Below are positions 40,550 to 50,217 of a DNA stretch of 64,000 bases, piece by piece (the stretch's first letter is position 1; every line of letters begins with the position of its first letter). Location of the stretch: the NCBI GenBank assembly GCA_013823325.1, contig PNLY01000022.1:1-64000 (forward strand), in the 5' to 3' direction. Origin of the DNA: Methylobacterium sp. Its GTDB lineage: Bacteria > Pseudomonadota > Alphaproteobacteria > Rhizobiales > Beijerinckiaceae. The notes below the pieces were generated by a model. It saw only the letters and a program-made list of their open reading frames with translations, searched no databases and was not told where the DNA came from. The translations under genes were made by a program, and so were the position numbers.

Positions 40550-41335
40550 ATGCCAGCGCAATCGTCTCGTGCTCCAGCCCTCTCCGGCAAGGTCGCGATC
40601 GTCACCGGCGGCGGCACCGGCATCGGCCTGGCGATCGCCCGGATGTTCGTCGATGAGGGTGCGCAGGTGGTGATCGCCGGGCGCTCCCAGGCATCGCTCG
40701 ACAAGGCCGCCGCCGGGATCGGCGCGCATGCCATTGCCGCCGACGTTTCGCAGGAGGCTGATGCCGGCAGGCTCGCCAAGGAGACGGCCACGCGCTTCGG
40801 CGGCGTCGACATCCTCGTCAACAATGCCGGCGTGACCGGGCAGGTCGCCAATGCCGAGGATCTCGACATCGCCCAATGGGATGAGACCATGGCGATCAAT
40901 ATCCGCGGGACGATCCTGTGCATCAAGTATTGCGTGCCATTGATGCGGGCTCGCGGCGGCGGCTCGATCATCAACATGTCGTCGCTGATGGGCCTGCGCG
41001 GCTATCCGATGCGCAGCGCCTATACCGCGACGAAGTTCGCGGTGATCGGCATCACCGAGGCCGTGGCGCAGGAGGTCGGCATCCACGACATCAGGGTCAA
41101 TGCGCTCTGCCCGGGCGCGGTCAATGGCGAGCTGATGCAGCGCGTCATCGCCGCCCGCGCCGCGAAGGAGGACCGGCCGGCCGAAGAAATCATCAAGGTC
41201 AACTATACAGACAAGGCCGCGCTGAAGCGCTGGGTCGAGCCGGAGGAGGTCGCGCGCGCCGCTCTGTTCCTGGCGAGCGACCAGTCCTCTTCGGTCACCT
41301 CCGAGCGCATCAAGGTCGATGCCGGCCGGATGTGA
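40550..41335 (+). CDS. Short-chain dehydrogenase/reductase
   Basis: A 261-residue classical SDR. The cofactor motif TGGGTGIGLA, NNAG, the catalytic SAYTATK (Tyr and Lys) with an upstream Ser, and the PG region CPGAVNG are all present. It uses NAD(H) or NADP(H) to interconvert an alcohol and a ketone. The ATG at 40550 follows an AGAGAGG site; an earlier frame start is unlikely. It has its own upstream region with palindromes, so it may be regulated apart from the preceding dehydrogenase. It is convergent with the chemoreceptor gene. Confidence 0.93.
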   Translation: MPAQSSRAPALSGKVAIVTGGGTGIGLAIARMFVDEGAQVVIAGRSQASLDKAAAGIGAHAIAADVSQEADAGRLAKETATRFGGVDILVNNAGVTGQVANAEDLDIAQWDETMAINIRGTILCIKYCVPLMRARGGGSIINMSSLMGLRGYPMRSAYTATKFAVIGITEAVAQEVGIHDIRVNALCPGAVNGELMQRVIAARAAKEDRPAEEIIKVNYTDKAALKRWVEPEEVARAALFLASDQSSSVTSERIKVDAGRM

Positions 41336-41364
41336 TCCGGCCGGGTCTGCGATCCGCTTCGCGT

Positions 41365-42885
41365 TCAGGCTGCCCGGCTATGCTGTTGCGAGGCCGCTGC
41401 GGACGGCCTGTGATCGCCCTGCGTGCGGAAGGTTGACACGAGCTGGCTGAGGCGCTCGATCTGCGTCAGCAGCATGCGCGCCGAGCTTGCGCTCTGCTCG
41501 GCGAGCACGGAATTCCGCTGCGTGATCTCGTCCATATGGCTGACGGCCTGGCTCATCTCCTCGATGCCGCTGGCCTGCTCGCCAGCCGCGGCCGCGATCT
41601 CGCCGACGGTCGTTGAAACCCGGCCGGAAGCGCCGACGATCTGTTCCAATGTGTCGCCCGCGAGCCTGACCAATCGCACGCCCTCGGTCACCTCAGCGCC
41701 GGAGGTGCCGATCAGGCCGGTGATATCCTTGGCGGCGTCGGCGGAACGCTGAGCGAGGGCGCGGACTTCCGCAGCGACGACCGCAAAGCCGCGCCCGGCA
41801 TCGCCGGCCCGCGCCGCCTCCACGGCCGCGTTCAGCGCCAGCAGGTTGGTCTGGAAGGCGATGCCGTCGATCACGCCGATGATCTCGGAGATCTTGCTGG
41901 AGGCGTCCTCGATCCGCGCCATCGCCGCGATCGCCTCCCGGATGATGCCGCCGCCCGTGCGCGCGACCGCCGTCGCCTCGTCGGCGAGGGCAGTCGAGGC
42001 GCGCGAGGCCTGGGCCGAGCTCTTCACCGAGGCGGCGAGCTCCTCGGTCGTCGCCGCAGTCTGCTCCAAGGCGGAAGCCTGTTCCTCGGTGCGCTGCGAC
42101 AGATCGGCGGCACCGTCGCTGATTTCCTGCGAGGAGGCGGCGATGGCAGTCGAGCTTGCCTTGATCGTCGCGATCATCTCGCCGAGCTTCGCCATGGCGT
42201 CGTTGAAATGCGTGCCGATCATCGCGTATTCGGCCGGCATGTCCTGGGCGATGCGGAAGGAGAGATCGCCGCTCGCCAGCGCCGCCATGCCCTCGCTGAC
42301 CAGGGTGATCGCCCGCTCGCGCTCGGCCGCCTTGGCCTGCTCGCTGGCGCGCGCCTGCGCTTCCACCCTCAGGCGGGCCGCTTCCGAGGCTTCGAGATAG
42401 ACCGAGATGGCGTAGTCCATGTCGAGCAGGCAGGCCTTGACGACCGCGGCGATCTCCGCGGCCCGCTCATCCGCCCCCGGCAATTTGGAGCCGAAACGGC
42501 TCTTCGGCCAGCGCGCTTCCAGCACTTTCCCGATCAGTTGCGACAATAGCAGCGCGTAGCCGCCGATATACCAGCGCGGCTCCAGCCCGATCCGGGCATG
42601 GACCTCACCGACGCGGGTGACCGCCACGACATAGTCCTGGTCGAACTGCCCCGTGGCGATCCCAGTCCAATGCGCGACCTGCCTCGTCTTGGCGCCGCCG
42701 AGCTGCGCTTCGCTGCGGAAGAGGGCCATCGTCTCCGGAAAGGCCCTGATCTGTGAATAGAAGGCGTCGAGCGCGCCAGGAAGCGCCGCGACGATCGTCG
42801 GCCCGAGATCGCGGAGCCGTTGCCGTGCCTGTCCGTCCAGCTGCAGGAATTCGAGCCGCCGGGCGAGATCGTCGGACGCAGACAT
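41365..42885 (-). CDS. Soluble globin-coupled chemoreceptor (HemAT-like)
   Basis: A 506-residue cytoplasmic methyl-accepting chemotaxis protein. The N-terminal protoglobin sensor domain (about 1-165) has the proximal haem His96 in [25 protein letters not shown]-like stretch ([18 protein letters not shown]) and a C-terminal signalling domain with the hairpin tip [31 protein letters not shown] sequence follow. There are no membrane helices. It should sense oxygen or another gas and signal to CheA. The ATG at 42885 has a GAGGAAG site; an in-frame ATG at 42951 has none. No che genes are nearby. Confidence 0.92.
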   Translation of the reverse strand: MSASDDLARRLEFLQLDGQARQRLRDLGPTIVAALPGALDAFYSQIRAFPETMALFRSEAQLGGAKTRQVAHWTGIATGQFDQDYVVAVTRVGEVHARIGLEPRWYIGGYALLLSQLIGKVLEARWPKSRFGSKLPGADERAAEIAAVVKACLLDMDYAISVYLEASEAARLRVEAQARASEQAKAAERERAITLVSEGMAALASGDLSFRIAQDMPAEYAMIGTHFNDAMAKLGEMIATIKASSTAIAASSQEISDGAADLSQRTEEQASALEQTAATTEELAASVKSSAQASRASTALADEATAVARTGGGIIREAIAAMARIEDASSKISEIIGVIDGIAFQTNLLALNAAVEAARAGDAGRGFAVVAAEVRALAQRSADAAKDITGLIGTSGAEVTEGVRLVRLAGDTLEQIVGASGRVSTTVGEIAAAAGEQASGIEEMSQAVSHMDEITQRNSVLAEQSASSARMLLTQIERLSQLVSTFRTQGDHRPSAAASQQHSRAA

Positions 42886-43052
42886 CACTTCTTCCTCAAC
42901 GCATCGCCGCTCTGGGCGCAGATTCCGTTGGAGAAGCTCTGGAGCCGACATGATTAACAGTTCATGCCGACGGAAAGGCCGGATGGCGATTCAGATGGTC
43001 GCACGGCCCCCGGATTGATCTGCGTCAACCCGTGGCGGCGTCGCGGCGTGGC

Positions 43053-43952
43053 TCAGTCCTGCTGCACGCTGCCACGCAGCCCGCGGGGGCTCGGCATCAG
43101 CGCTGCGATCCGGGCATCGCTCTTCGGCGGCGCGATGAAGGTCCGCGCCAGCCTCTTGGGCATGTCGAGATCGAAAGGCCGGCTCGGCGGCAGCGTCGCA
43201 TGGCTGACGAGATGCGTGGCCGGGCCGGCGGATGCGGCGGTGGCCGGAGCCTCCGGCGCGAAGGCCAGCGGCGCGTTGGCGAAGGAGGTCGGAACGGAGG
43301 AGGCGCTGGCTGCGAGCGGCGCCGGCTCGTTGACCGCGGCGAGCTGGTAGCTCGGCTCCTCGATGCGGCGGCGCTCGGGGCGCTCGCCCTTGACATAGAA
43401 GGCGTTGCCGCCCGCCACCGTCACGTAGTGCATGTTGGCGTAGGAGAAGCGCAGCCCGGCCATGTGGAAATGCTTGGCGTTGCCGACGGCTTCGTTGCGT
43501 TTGCCATTGAGGATGGCTTCGGCGGCGGCCTCGGCCTTGGGCAGGTCGCGCGCCGCCATCTGGCGGGTCAGCACGCCCGGCGCGAACTGGCGCGGCGCGC
43601 CGACGACGCCGCAGATCGTCGAGGGATAGCTTGGCGATCCCACCCGGTTCATCACGACGGTTCCGACGCCGAGCAGGCCTGATTCGCTCGACCGGTTCGA
43701 TTCGAAATACATGGCACGGACCAGGCATTCCTTCTCGCGCGGATCGGCCTTGGCCAGCTCGATCGCGCGCTTGCGGGCCTCATGCGGCTGCTTGGCCGCG
43801 GGGGCTGCCGTCGACGCGGTCTGGACGGGCGAAGTGCTGCAGGCACCCAGCACCGGCGCGGCCAGAGCCATCAGAAGCGGGATCGCTGCGCGGCCGTGGC
43901 GGTTCTCTCCGGTGGAACGGACGGCATTGGCAGCGATCACGGTCCGCTTCAT
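43053..43952 (-). CDS. SleB-like cell wall hydrolase, probable lipoprotein
   Basis: A 299-residue protein with an N-terminal signal ending in a lipobox-like VLGAC near residues 34-38, so it may be lipid-anchored. The hydrolase_2/SleB domain lies at about 70-195, with ECLVRAMYFESNRSSESG (catalytic Glu), GVGTVVMNRV, YPSTICGVV and the late HFHMAGLRF. The remaining third is Ala/Pro-rich and low-complexity. In Gram-negative alphaproteobacteria these enzymes act on peptidoglycan in envelope remodelling rather than in spores. No operon partner is evident. Confidence 0.88.
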   Translation of the reverse strand: MKRTVIAANAVRSTGENRHGRAAIPLLMALAAPVLGACSTSPVQTASTAAPAAKQPHEARKRAIELAKADPREKECLVRAMYFESNRSSESGLLGVGTVVMNRVGSPSYPSTICGVVGAPRQFAPGVLTRQMAARDLPKAEAAAEAILNGKRNEAVGNAKHFHMAGLRFSYANMHYVTVAGGNAFYVKGERPERRRIEEPSYQLAAVNEPAPLAASASSVPTSFANAPLAFAPEAPATAASAGPATHLVSHATLPPSRPFDLDMPKRLARTFIAPPKSDARIAALMPSPRGLRGSVQQD

Positions 43953-44225
43953 GCGGTGACCTCCTGATTACGGGATCTCGGCTGCCGCAATCAGCGAGCC
44001 ATCGTCACCGGCAAGGAAACCCGAACCTCTTACCAGAAAGTTAATTTCGGAAGGAAGAGGCAAAGATGACACGGCCGAAATGGGGGGATGGGCGCGCATT
44101 CCCCCGCACCGAGCGCACCCCAATCACAACGCCATCGCGGCCCCGGATCGCGAGGATCTGGTTCGCCGAGCCGCCTGTCGGCATCTCCGGCGACAAGGCG
44201 GCGCCGGCTGTTCGTCCTGCCAGTC

Positions 44226-45533
44226 TCAGTTCAATGACATTGCCCTGGGTAGCCAGAGCGCCAGATCCGGCCAGGCCAGCAGCATGGCGATCAGCAGGAA
44301 GGGGGCGAGCAGGAAGGGCAGTACGCCGCGATACATCGCGCCCAGGCTGATCTCCGGCGCCTGGGTGCGGATGACGAAGAGGTTCATCCCCACCGGCGGA
44401 TGGATCAGCCCGATCTCGACGACGATGACCAGCAGCACGCCGAACCAGATCGGATCATAGCCGGTCGACAGCACCAGCGGCAGCAATACGGGCACCGTGA
44501 CCAGCACCATGCCTATGCCTTCGAGGAAGCAGCCGAGGAAGATGTAGAAGGCGATCAGCAGCAGCATCACCGCGAGCGGTGGCAGGCCCACTGCGGCGAT
44601 CGACTTCACCACGGATTGCGCCATACCGGTCTGCACGACGAAATAGGAGAAGATCGTCGAGCCCAGCACGATCAGCACGAGATTGGCGGTGATCCGCGTC
44701 GTCTCGGTGAAGGCGGTCGCGACGTCGCCGCGGGCGAAGCCCCTGCGCAGCAGGCCGAGCAGCAGCGCGCCGAAGGCGCCAACGGCGGCGGCCTCCGTCG
44801 GGCTGAACCAGCCGAGATAGATGCCGCCGAAGGTGACGAGGAAGAGCGCGGCTACGTCCCAGATGCTGAGGACGAGCCGGAACGCCTGCGCCTTGCTCTC
44901 GCTCGGCAGCTTGGGCGCTGCCTCTGGGCGAATGCGCACCCAGAGCCAGACCGTCAGCAGATAGAGCCCGGTCAGCACGAGGCCGGGGATCAGCGCGGCG
45001 GCGAAGAGCTTGATGATCGAGAGCTGGGCGATGATGCCGTAGATCATCAGGATCAGCGAGGGCGGGATCAGGATGCCGAGCGTGCCGCCGGCCGCGACCA
45101 CGCCAGCCGCCAGCGCCGGCGAATAGCCGGCCTGCAGCATTTGCGGAATCGAGATCCGGCTCATCGTCGCCGCCGTCGCCAGCGAGGAGCCGCAGACCGC
45201 GCCGAAGGCGGCGGAAGCCCCGACAGCCGCCATGGCGAGCGAGCCGCGCATGCCGGCGAAGATCGCATTGCTCGCCCGGAACAGGTCGCCCGAGAGCCCG
45301 GCCATTGTCGCCAGCGCGCCCATCAATGTGAACAATGGCAGGACGGAGAGGGTATAGGCCGAGGAGAGCTCGAGCGGCACCGCGCCGAAGACCAGGCGTG
45401 CCTTGGCGAAGCCATCGATCGCAGCATAGCCGACGAAGCCGGTGAGGCCGAGCGCGACGCCGACCGGAATCCGCGCCAGGATCATGCCGACCAGGGTCGC
45501 CATACCGATCAGGCCGATGGAGGTCGCGCTCAT
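44226..45533 (-). CDS. dctM: TRAP transporter large permease (DctM type)
   Basis: A 435-residue membrane protein with about 12-13 helices of the TRAP-T DctM family. Typical marks include FGAVCGSSLATAATMSRISIPQM, GTLGILIPPSLILMIYGI, FSPTEAAAVGAFGAL and GLIHPPVGMNLFVI. It uses a sodium gradient to import the acid bound by the DctP component. It overlaps the DctQ gene by 4 bp and closes the seven-gene minus-strand operon that begins at 50792. Confidence 0.95.
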   Translation of the reverse strand: MSATSIGLIGMATLVGMILARIPVGVALGLTGFVGYAAIDGFAKARLVFGAVPLELSSAYTLSVLPLFTLMGALATMAGLSGDLFRASNAIFAGMRGSLAMAAVGASAAFGAVCGSSLATAATMSRISIPQMLQAGYSPALAAGVVAAGGTLGILIPPSLILMIYGIIAQLSIIKLFAAALIPGLVLTGLYLLTVWLWVRIRPEAAPKLPSESKAQAFRLVLSIWDVAALFLVTFGGIYLGWFSPTEAAAVGAFGALLLGLLRRGFARGDVATAFTETTRITANLVLIVLGSTIFSYFVVQTGMAQSVVKSIAAVGLPPLAVMLLLIAFYIFLGCFLEGIGMVLVTVPVLLPLVLSTGYDPIWFGVLLVIVVEIGLIHPPVGMNLFVIRTQAPEISLGAMYRGVLPFLLAPFLLIAMLLAWPDLALWLPRAMSLN

Positions 45534-46078
45534 GAGGCGGCTCCGTTGTTGCCGTGCAGAGCCGGAGGATGAGGGGCCGCGGTGTCAGCGGCAGTGCGCG
45601 GGAAGGCACGGACCTGGCCGACCGCGCGGCCGAGCACCACAAAGACCGAGACGACCAGCGCCAGCTCGATCGCGAGCAAGAGCAGGAAAATCGGCACCGG
45701 CAGGTCAGGCTTCTGGTCGCCGAAGCGATAGGCGTCGACGAGCGGCTGCATCAGGGTCACCGCCAGCAGCGTAAGGAAGGCGAGCGTCGCGATCTCGCCG
45801 GCGAGCCGCATCGCAGCCAGGGTTCGGGGACGAACCATCGTATCAAACAGGTCGACCTTGATCTGCTCGTCGCGGCGAAAGCACTCGGGCAAGGCGAGGA
45901 AGGCGACGAGCACCAGCGTGACCTCGACGAGGTCGAGCGTGCCGTGCAGCGGCTTATTGAAGGCAAGCCGGGCGCCGATGTCGACCATCGTCCAGAGCAC
46001 CATGACCGCGAGCGCCAGCGCCCCGGCTATGGTCAGGAGCCGCACCGGGTCGAGGCGGCGGAGCTTGCCGGGGCTCAT
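45530..46078 (-). CDS. dctQ: TRAP transporter small permease (DctQ type)
   Basis: A 182-residue protein with four hydrophobic helices (LLTIAGALALAVMVLWTMVD, LVEVTLVLVAFLALPE, TLAFLTLLAVTLMQ, FLLLLAIELALVVSVFVVLG) as in DctQ. It forms the membrane complex with DctM. It overlaps the DctP gene upstream and the DctM gene downstream by 4 bp each. Confidence 0.93.
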   Translation of the reverse strand: MSPGKLRRLDPVRLLTIAGALALAVMVLWTMVDIGARLAFNKPLHGTLDLVEVTLVLVAFLALPECFRRDEQIKVDLFDTMVRPRTLAAMRLAGEIATLAFLTLLAVTLMQPLVDAYRFGDQKPDLPVPIFLLLLAIELALVVSVFVVLGRAVGQVRAFPRTAADTAAPHPPALHGNNGAAS

Positions 46079-47115
46079 TTGGCGGCACTCACGGCGGCGC
46101 GCAGCTCGTCATAGAACTGCTTGGCCTTGATACCCTTGGCCTCGACCCTGGCGATGACGCTCGCGGTGACCGGCTTGGCCAGCTCCTCGAACGCTCCGCG
46201 CTCGGCGCCGCTGAGCTCGGGGATCTCGGCATTGGCGGCGCGCAGATAGGCACGGCCTTCCGCCTCGGCCTGATCGTAGATCGCGCCGACCTTGCGAGCG
46301 GCGGCCGGACCCGTCGTGTCGTCGATCAGCTTGCGCAGGTCCTCGGGCAGCAACTTGTACTTCTCGGCGTTCATCACCAGCGCGAAAGTGCCGGCGGCGG
46401 CGTCGAGCTCCGTCACCGACTTGACGCTCTCGGCCATCTGGAAGGACTTCGCCGCCTCGTAGTTGAAGAACATGCCGGCGATCGTGCCCTTCGAGAGCGA
46501 GTCGGACAGCTCCGCCGGAGGGACGGCGGCAGGCGTCGCGCCCCAGGCTTCCAGCATGGCCGAGGCGATCGGGCCGTTATGGCGCATGCGCAGGCCGCGC
46601 ATCCCGGCGGGGGTCTTCACCGCCGGCCGGTTGAAGAACAGGCTCAAGGTCGGCGTCGCGATGAAATAGAGCGGCCTGGTGCCCTCGTGCTCGGCCGCGA
46701 GCTTGCCGGAAAACTCGGTCAGGATGCCCGAGGCCTCGGCCGTGCTCAGCGCCTTGGCGCTGGCCCCTTCGCCGCGGTTGAAGGCGTAGGGCAGATGCGA
46801 GATCTCGGTCAGCGGAAAGCGGCCGGGCAGGGCGCCGTGCAGGAAGAAGGCGATGTCGGCCACGCCGGTGCGGGCAAGGTCGTATTGCCGCGGCATCGGG
46901 CCCATCTGCGCGGCCGGGAAGATGGCGAGCTTGAGCCGGCCATTCGAGCGCTGGGCCAGCTCCGCGCCCCAGGCTTCCAGCTGCTTGTGCATCTGGTGGT
47001 TCGGCGGCAGGTAATGCGAGACCTTCAGCTCGATGGTCTGCGCGAGGGCTCCAGCGCTCGCCAGCGAAACCGCCAACGCCGCGCCGAGCAAGGCACCGAT
47101 CACTCCCTGTTTCAT
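46075..47115 (-). CDS. dctP: TRAP transporter substrate-binding protein (DctP type)
   Basis: A 346-residue periplasmic receptor with a Sec signal (MKQGVIGALLGAALAVSLASAGALAQ, shown here only in part by its hydrophobic core). Family features are LKVSHYLPPNHQMHKQ, the FPAAQMGPMPRQYD region and RGLRMRHNGP, with the conserved Arg that binds the ligand carboxylate. The ATG at 47115 has a GGGAGGA site. It follows the monooxygenase gene by 43 bp, so ligand uptake is transcriptionally linked to ring oxidation; an aromatic or ring-derived acid is the likely cargo. Confidence 0.94.
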   Translation of the reverse strand: MKQGVIGALLGAALAVSLASAGALAQTIELKVSHYLPPNHQMHKQLEAWGAELAQRSNGRLKLAIFPAAQMGPMPRQYDLARTGVADIAFFLHGALPGRFPLTEISHLPYAFNRGEGASAKALSTAEASGILTEFSGKLAAEHEGTRPLYFIATPTLSLFFNRPAVKTPAGMRGLRMRHNGPIASAMLEAWGATPAAVPPAELSDSLSKGTIAGMFFNYEAAKSFQMAESVKSVTELDAAAGTFALVMNAEKYKLLPEDLRKLIDDTTGPAAARKVGAIYDQAEAEGRAYLRAANAEIPELSGAERGAFEELAKPVTASVIARVEAKGIKAKQFYDELRAAVSAAK

Positions 47116-47158
47116 CGTATCCTCCCCGTTCTGTGGTCTTGTCTCTTGTGCTTTGGTC

Positions 47159-48820
47159 CTAGGCGGCCGTGGCCGGTATCCCGATCGCGGCCTCGAGCTT
47201 CCTGCGGCCGGTGACGATGGCGAGCAGCGCCTCGCAATCGGCCGGGAGTGCATCGCCGCGCCAGGCGACATGCTGGTCCGGCCGGATCAGGGCGAAGCGC
47301 GCGCCATAGCGGGCGGGCAGGCGGCGATCGCCCGGCAGCAGCAGCTTCAGCGGCACGCCGAGACGGCGTGCCGCGGCGATCAGCGGCGCTGCCTCCGCGC
47401 CATCCCCGGCCGTGGCGAGCAGGGTGAAGCCCTGGCCGAAATGGTCGTAGAGCGAGGAGCCGTCGGCGAGCCAGAGATGCGGCGCCAGGCAGCCCGGATG
47501 AGCCGAGGGCACATAGAGCATGAAATGCTCGACCGGCGGGGCGCTGCCATCTGGGATGATGATCGGAGAATCCTCGTAGCGCATGCCGAGCACGATCCCG
47601 AGCGTGCGGAACTCGCGCAGCTTGGTCGCCTCGATGATCTCGCCGACTTCGCGCCTTGTGGCATCGCCAAGCGGTCCCGGCTCCTCCAGCCCCGGCCGGA
47701 CGAGCTGGTTGCCGACGGCGCCGTAGTTGATCACGGCTTCGGCGATGGTGCGTTCATGCACCTTGCGCCGCTCGGCGGCATAGCTCGCCAGCAGTTCCGG
47801 GCCGCCCCAGCCTTGCAGCACCGCCGCCAGCTTCCAGCCGAGATCGACGGCGTCGCCGATGCCCATGTTCATGCCGAAGCCGCCGAAGGGTGGGTGGAGG
47901 TGGCAGGCGTCGCCGGCGAGGAAGACCCGGCCCTTCTCGTAGCGGTCGGCGACCAGGCGATGCGCGACCCAGGGATCGCGGCCGACGATCTCGATCTCGA
48001 GGTCGGAGAGGCCGGTGCCGCGGCGGATCAGCTCGACGGGATCGACGCTGGCCGGGTCGACGTCGTTGGCGAGCTTGGTCGCCATGAAGAACCACAGGCC
48101 CTCGTTGTCCATCGGGCCGAGCAGCGAGGGGACCTCCTCGTTGACCATCCAGTACATGATCGCCGGGCCATGGGCGTGGCGTGAGGCCAGCTCCGGCGCG
48201 CGGAAGATGACGTTGTAGTTCTTGGAGAAGGCGCCTTCGCCCTCCATCCTCGCGCCGATCGCCTCGCGCACCGAACTGCGTGCGCCGTCGGCGCCGATCA
48301 GATAGGCGCTCGCAACCTCGCGCTCGGCGCCGCTGGTCACGTCCCTCAGGCGCGAAACTATGCCGCTTCCGTGATCGGCGAAGGAGATGAGCTCGGTATT
48401 GAAGCGGATCTCGACGCCGGGCAGCGATACAGCATGCCGGCGCAGCACTTCCTCCAGCACATATTGCGGCACCCATTGCGCCTCTTCCGAATAGAGGTCG
48501 TTGCGAGCGCGGCTGCCGTTCAGCGCATTGCCGAAGCGGGCGAGTTCGGGGCCGTTCATCCGCGTCGCAAACACGACGTTTGAAGGATAGTCCGGCGGGA
48601 TCGGCGAGGCGGCCCGCAGGGCGTCGGCGATGCCCCAGCGGCGCAGATGCTCGCGGCTGCGGACATTGGTGGTCTTGGCGCGCGGGGAATAGCCGACGCG
48701 GTCGTTGCGCTCGACAACGAGGCAGGAAATGCCGCGCTGGCCGAGCTCGATCGCAGCCGCGAGGCCGACCGGCCCGGCGCCGGCGATCAATACGTCGATG
48801 TCCTTGCCGGTCTTGGTCAC
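47159..48820 (-). CDS. FAD-dependent aromatic monooxygenase (PheA/MhpA type)
   Basis: A 553-residue group A flavoprotein hydroxylase. The N-terminal FAD motif is VLIAGAGPVGLAAAIELGQRG. The middle motif is YLIGADGARSSVRE, and the third FAD motif is RVFLAGDACHLHPPFGGFGMNMGIGDA. A C-terminal thioredoxin-like domain completes the phenol hydroxylase layout. It uses NAD(P)H and O2 to hydroxylate a phenolic ring. The GTG start at 48820 has a GGGGAG site. It is placed between a fumarylacetoacetate-hydrolase-like gene and the TRAP genes in an aromatic degradation operon. The exact substrate is not readable. Confidence 0.93.
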   Translation of the reverse strand: MTKTGKDIDVLIAGAGPVGLAAAIELGQRGISCLVVERNDRVGYSPRAKTTNVRSREHLRRWGIADALRAASPIPPDYPSNVVFATRMNGPELARFGNALNGSRARNDLYSEEAQWVPQYVLEEVLRRHAVSLPGVEIRFNTELISFADHGSGIVSRLRDVTSGAEREVASAYLIGADGARSSVREAIGARMEGEGAFSKNYNVIFRAPELASRHAHGPAIMYWMVNEEVPSLLGPMDNEGLWFFMATKLANDVDPASVDPVELIRRGTGLSDLEIEIVGRDPWVAHRLVADRYEKGRVFLAGDACHLHPPFGGFGMNMGIGDAVDLGWKLAAVLQGWGGPELLASYAAERRKVHERTIAEAVINYGAVGNQLVRPGLEEPGPLGDATRREVGEIIEATKLREFRTLGIVLGMRYEDSPIIIPDGSAPPVEHFMLYVPSAHPGCLAPHLWLADGSSLYDHFGQGFTLLATAGDGAEAAPLIAAARRLGVPLKLLLPGDRRLPARYGARFALIRPDQHVAWRGDALPADCEALLAIVTGRRKLEAAIGIPATAA

Positions 48821-48846
48821 GGTTCTCTGCTCCCCATGATCTGCTG

Positions 48847-49731
48847 TCAGGCCGCGGCCCGCTCGGCCGCTTCCTGCGCGATCGGGTTGACGAGGAGTCC
48901 GATGCCTTCGACCTCGACCTCGCAGACATCGCCGGGCTTCATGAAGAGCTGCGGCTTGCGCGCCACGCCGACGCCGGCCGGCGTGCCGGTGACGATGACG
49001 TCGCCGGGCTCCAGCGTGATCGCCTCGCTGATGATCGCGATCAGGCTCGCGACGTCGAAGACCATGTCGTCGGTGCTGGCGCTTTGCACGGTCTCACCGT
49101 TCAGCCTGGTCGTGAGCCTGAGGCCGCGGGCGCCGGGCGGGAGCTCGTCCGCCGTGACCAGCGCCGGGCCGAAGGCGCCGGTGCCGTCGAAATTCTTGCC
49201 GACGGTCCATTGCGGCGCCTTGAACTGGTAGTCGCGCACCGAGCCCTCGTTGAAGACGGCGTAGCCGGCGACATGGTCGAGCGCGTTTGCCTTGGAGACA
49301 TGCTTGCCGCGCCGGCCGATCACCGCCGCGATCTCGCCCTCATAGTCGAGCTGGTCGGAGAGATCAGGCCGGATCAGCGGCGCTTTGTGGCCGATCAGGC
49401 TGGTGGCGAAGCGGCCGAACAGCGTCGGGTAATCCGGCTGCTTGAAGCCGCTCTCGGCCGAATGGTCGGCGTAGTTCAGCCCGACGCAGATGATCTTGCC
49501 GGGGCGCGGCACTACCGGCAGGAAGGTCGTGCGCTCTGGATCGAGCACGGCCGCGGCCGGCGCGGCATCGAGGGCCTTGGCGATTGCCGTGCGGGCGGCC
49601 TCGCCGCCGAGGAGGAAGGCGAGCATGTCAGCGGGCAGCCCGGGGCCGGCCTTGGCGAGATCGATCAGCTCCTGCCCGCGATAGGCGGCGAGAACAGGCT
49701 TGCCGTCGCTCAGGATGGTGGCGAGACGCAT
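48847..49731 (-). CDS. Fumarylacetoacetate hydrolase family protein
   Basis: A 294-residue FAH-fold enzyme. Metal-site motifs are QLDYEGEIAAVIG (Glu/Glu) and the Asp and Lys of FDGTGAFGP with upstream TVGKNFDG; GTPAGVGVARKP is the C-terminal signature. Family members hydrolyse C-C bonds in ring-cleavage products, or isomerise or decarboxylate them. An AAGGAGAAG site precedes the ATG. In this operon it would act after the VOC extradiol-type dioxygenase. Acylpyruvase or 2-hydroxyhepta-2,4-diene-1,7-dioate isomerase activity is possible. Confidence 0.93.
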   Translation of the reverse strand: MRLATILSDGKPVLAAYRGQELIDLAKAGPGLPADMLAFLLGGEAARTAIAKALDAAPAAAVLDPERTTFLPVVPRPGKIICVGLNYADHSAESGFKQPDYPTLFGRFATSLIGHKAPLIRPDLSDQLDYEGEIAAVIGRRGKHVSKANALDHVAGYAVFNEGSVRDYQFKAPQWTVGKNFDGTGAFGPALVTADELPPGARGLRLTTRLNGETVQSASTDDMVFDVASLIAIISEAITLEPGDVIVTGTPAGVGVARKPQLFMKPGDVCEVEVEGIGLLVNPIAQEAAERAAA

Positions 49732-49791
49732 GAGTCTTCTCCTTTCTCGGACGCCTCCAGCCGGTGCGGCGAGGCGACGAACGCGGTGTCG

Positions 49792-50217
49792 TCAGGCGGC
49801 GCCGAACAGCACGGCGAGCCGCCGCTCGGCGAAGAGCCAGGTGCCGTCCGGCTCCCTGGCATAGCGGTCGGCGTATTCGGCGATGAGCAGCGGCACGGCC
49901 GAGCCTTCGCCCGGCCCGTCATGGCGGTAGAGCGTCAGCACGACCCAGCCGCGCGCTGCATCCGGAGCGACGGGCTCGATCAGGATGTTGCTCTGGACAT
50001 GGCGCGAGCGGCGCTCGCTCATCGCCGCGCGCTGGCGGCCCCATTCGGCGATGGCCGCGCGGCCGATCTTGTCGGGGCCGACTCCGTAAAGTGCCGCCTC
50101 CCCGGCGAAGAGCTCGCCGACCTTGTCCGCCTCGCCATGGTCGATCAGCCAGGCGTGACGCTGGATCAGCTGCTCGATCGCGAGCTGGTCCTGGAGAGCG
50201 AGCACGGCGCCGCTCAC
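49792..50217 (-). CDS. NTF2-like (SnoaL-type) protein
   Basis: A 141-residue single-domain alpha+beta barrel protein. The opening LAIEQLIQRHAWLIDHGEADKVGELF and the late TWLFAERRLAVLFG fit the SnoaL/ring-hydroxylating-dioxygenase-beta fold. The GTG start at 50217 overlaps the stop of the VOC gene by 4 bp, which fixes the short form; the longer frame runs antisense-like with no similarity. Such proteins act as small isomerases, hydratases or accessory subunits. Its catalytic role is not clear. Confidence 0.82.
   Translation of the reverse strand: MSGAVLALQDQLAIEQLIQRHAWLIDHGEADKVGELFAGEAALYGVGPDKIGRAAIAEWGRQRAAMSERRSRHVQSNILIEPVAPDAARGWVVLTLYRHDGPGEGSAVPLLIAEYADRYAREPDGTWLFAERRLAVLFGAA

Noticed and set aside
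44066-44460. Two overlapping short plus-strand frames after the SleB-like gene
   Set aside because: They run into the DctM gene on the opposite strand, overlap each other in different frames and lack coding character.
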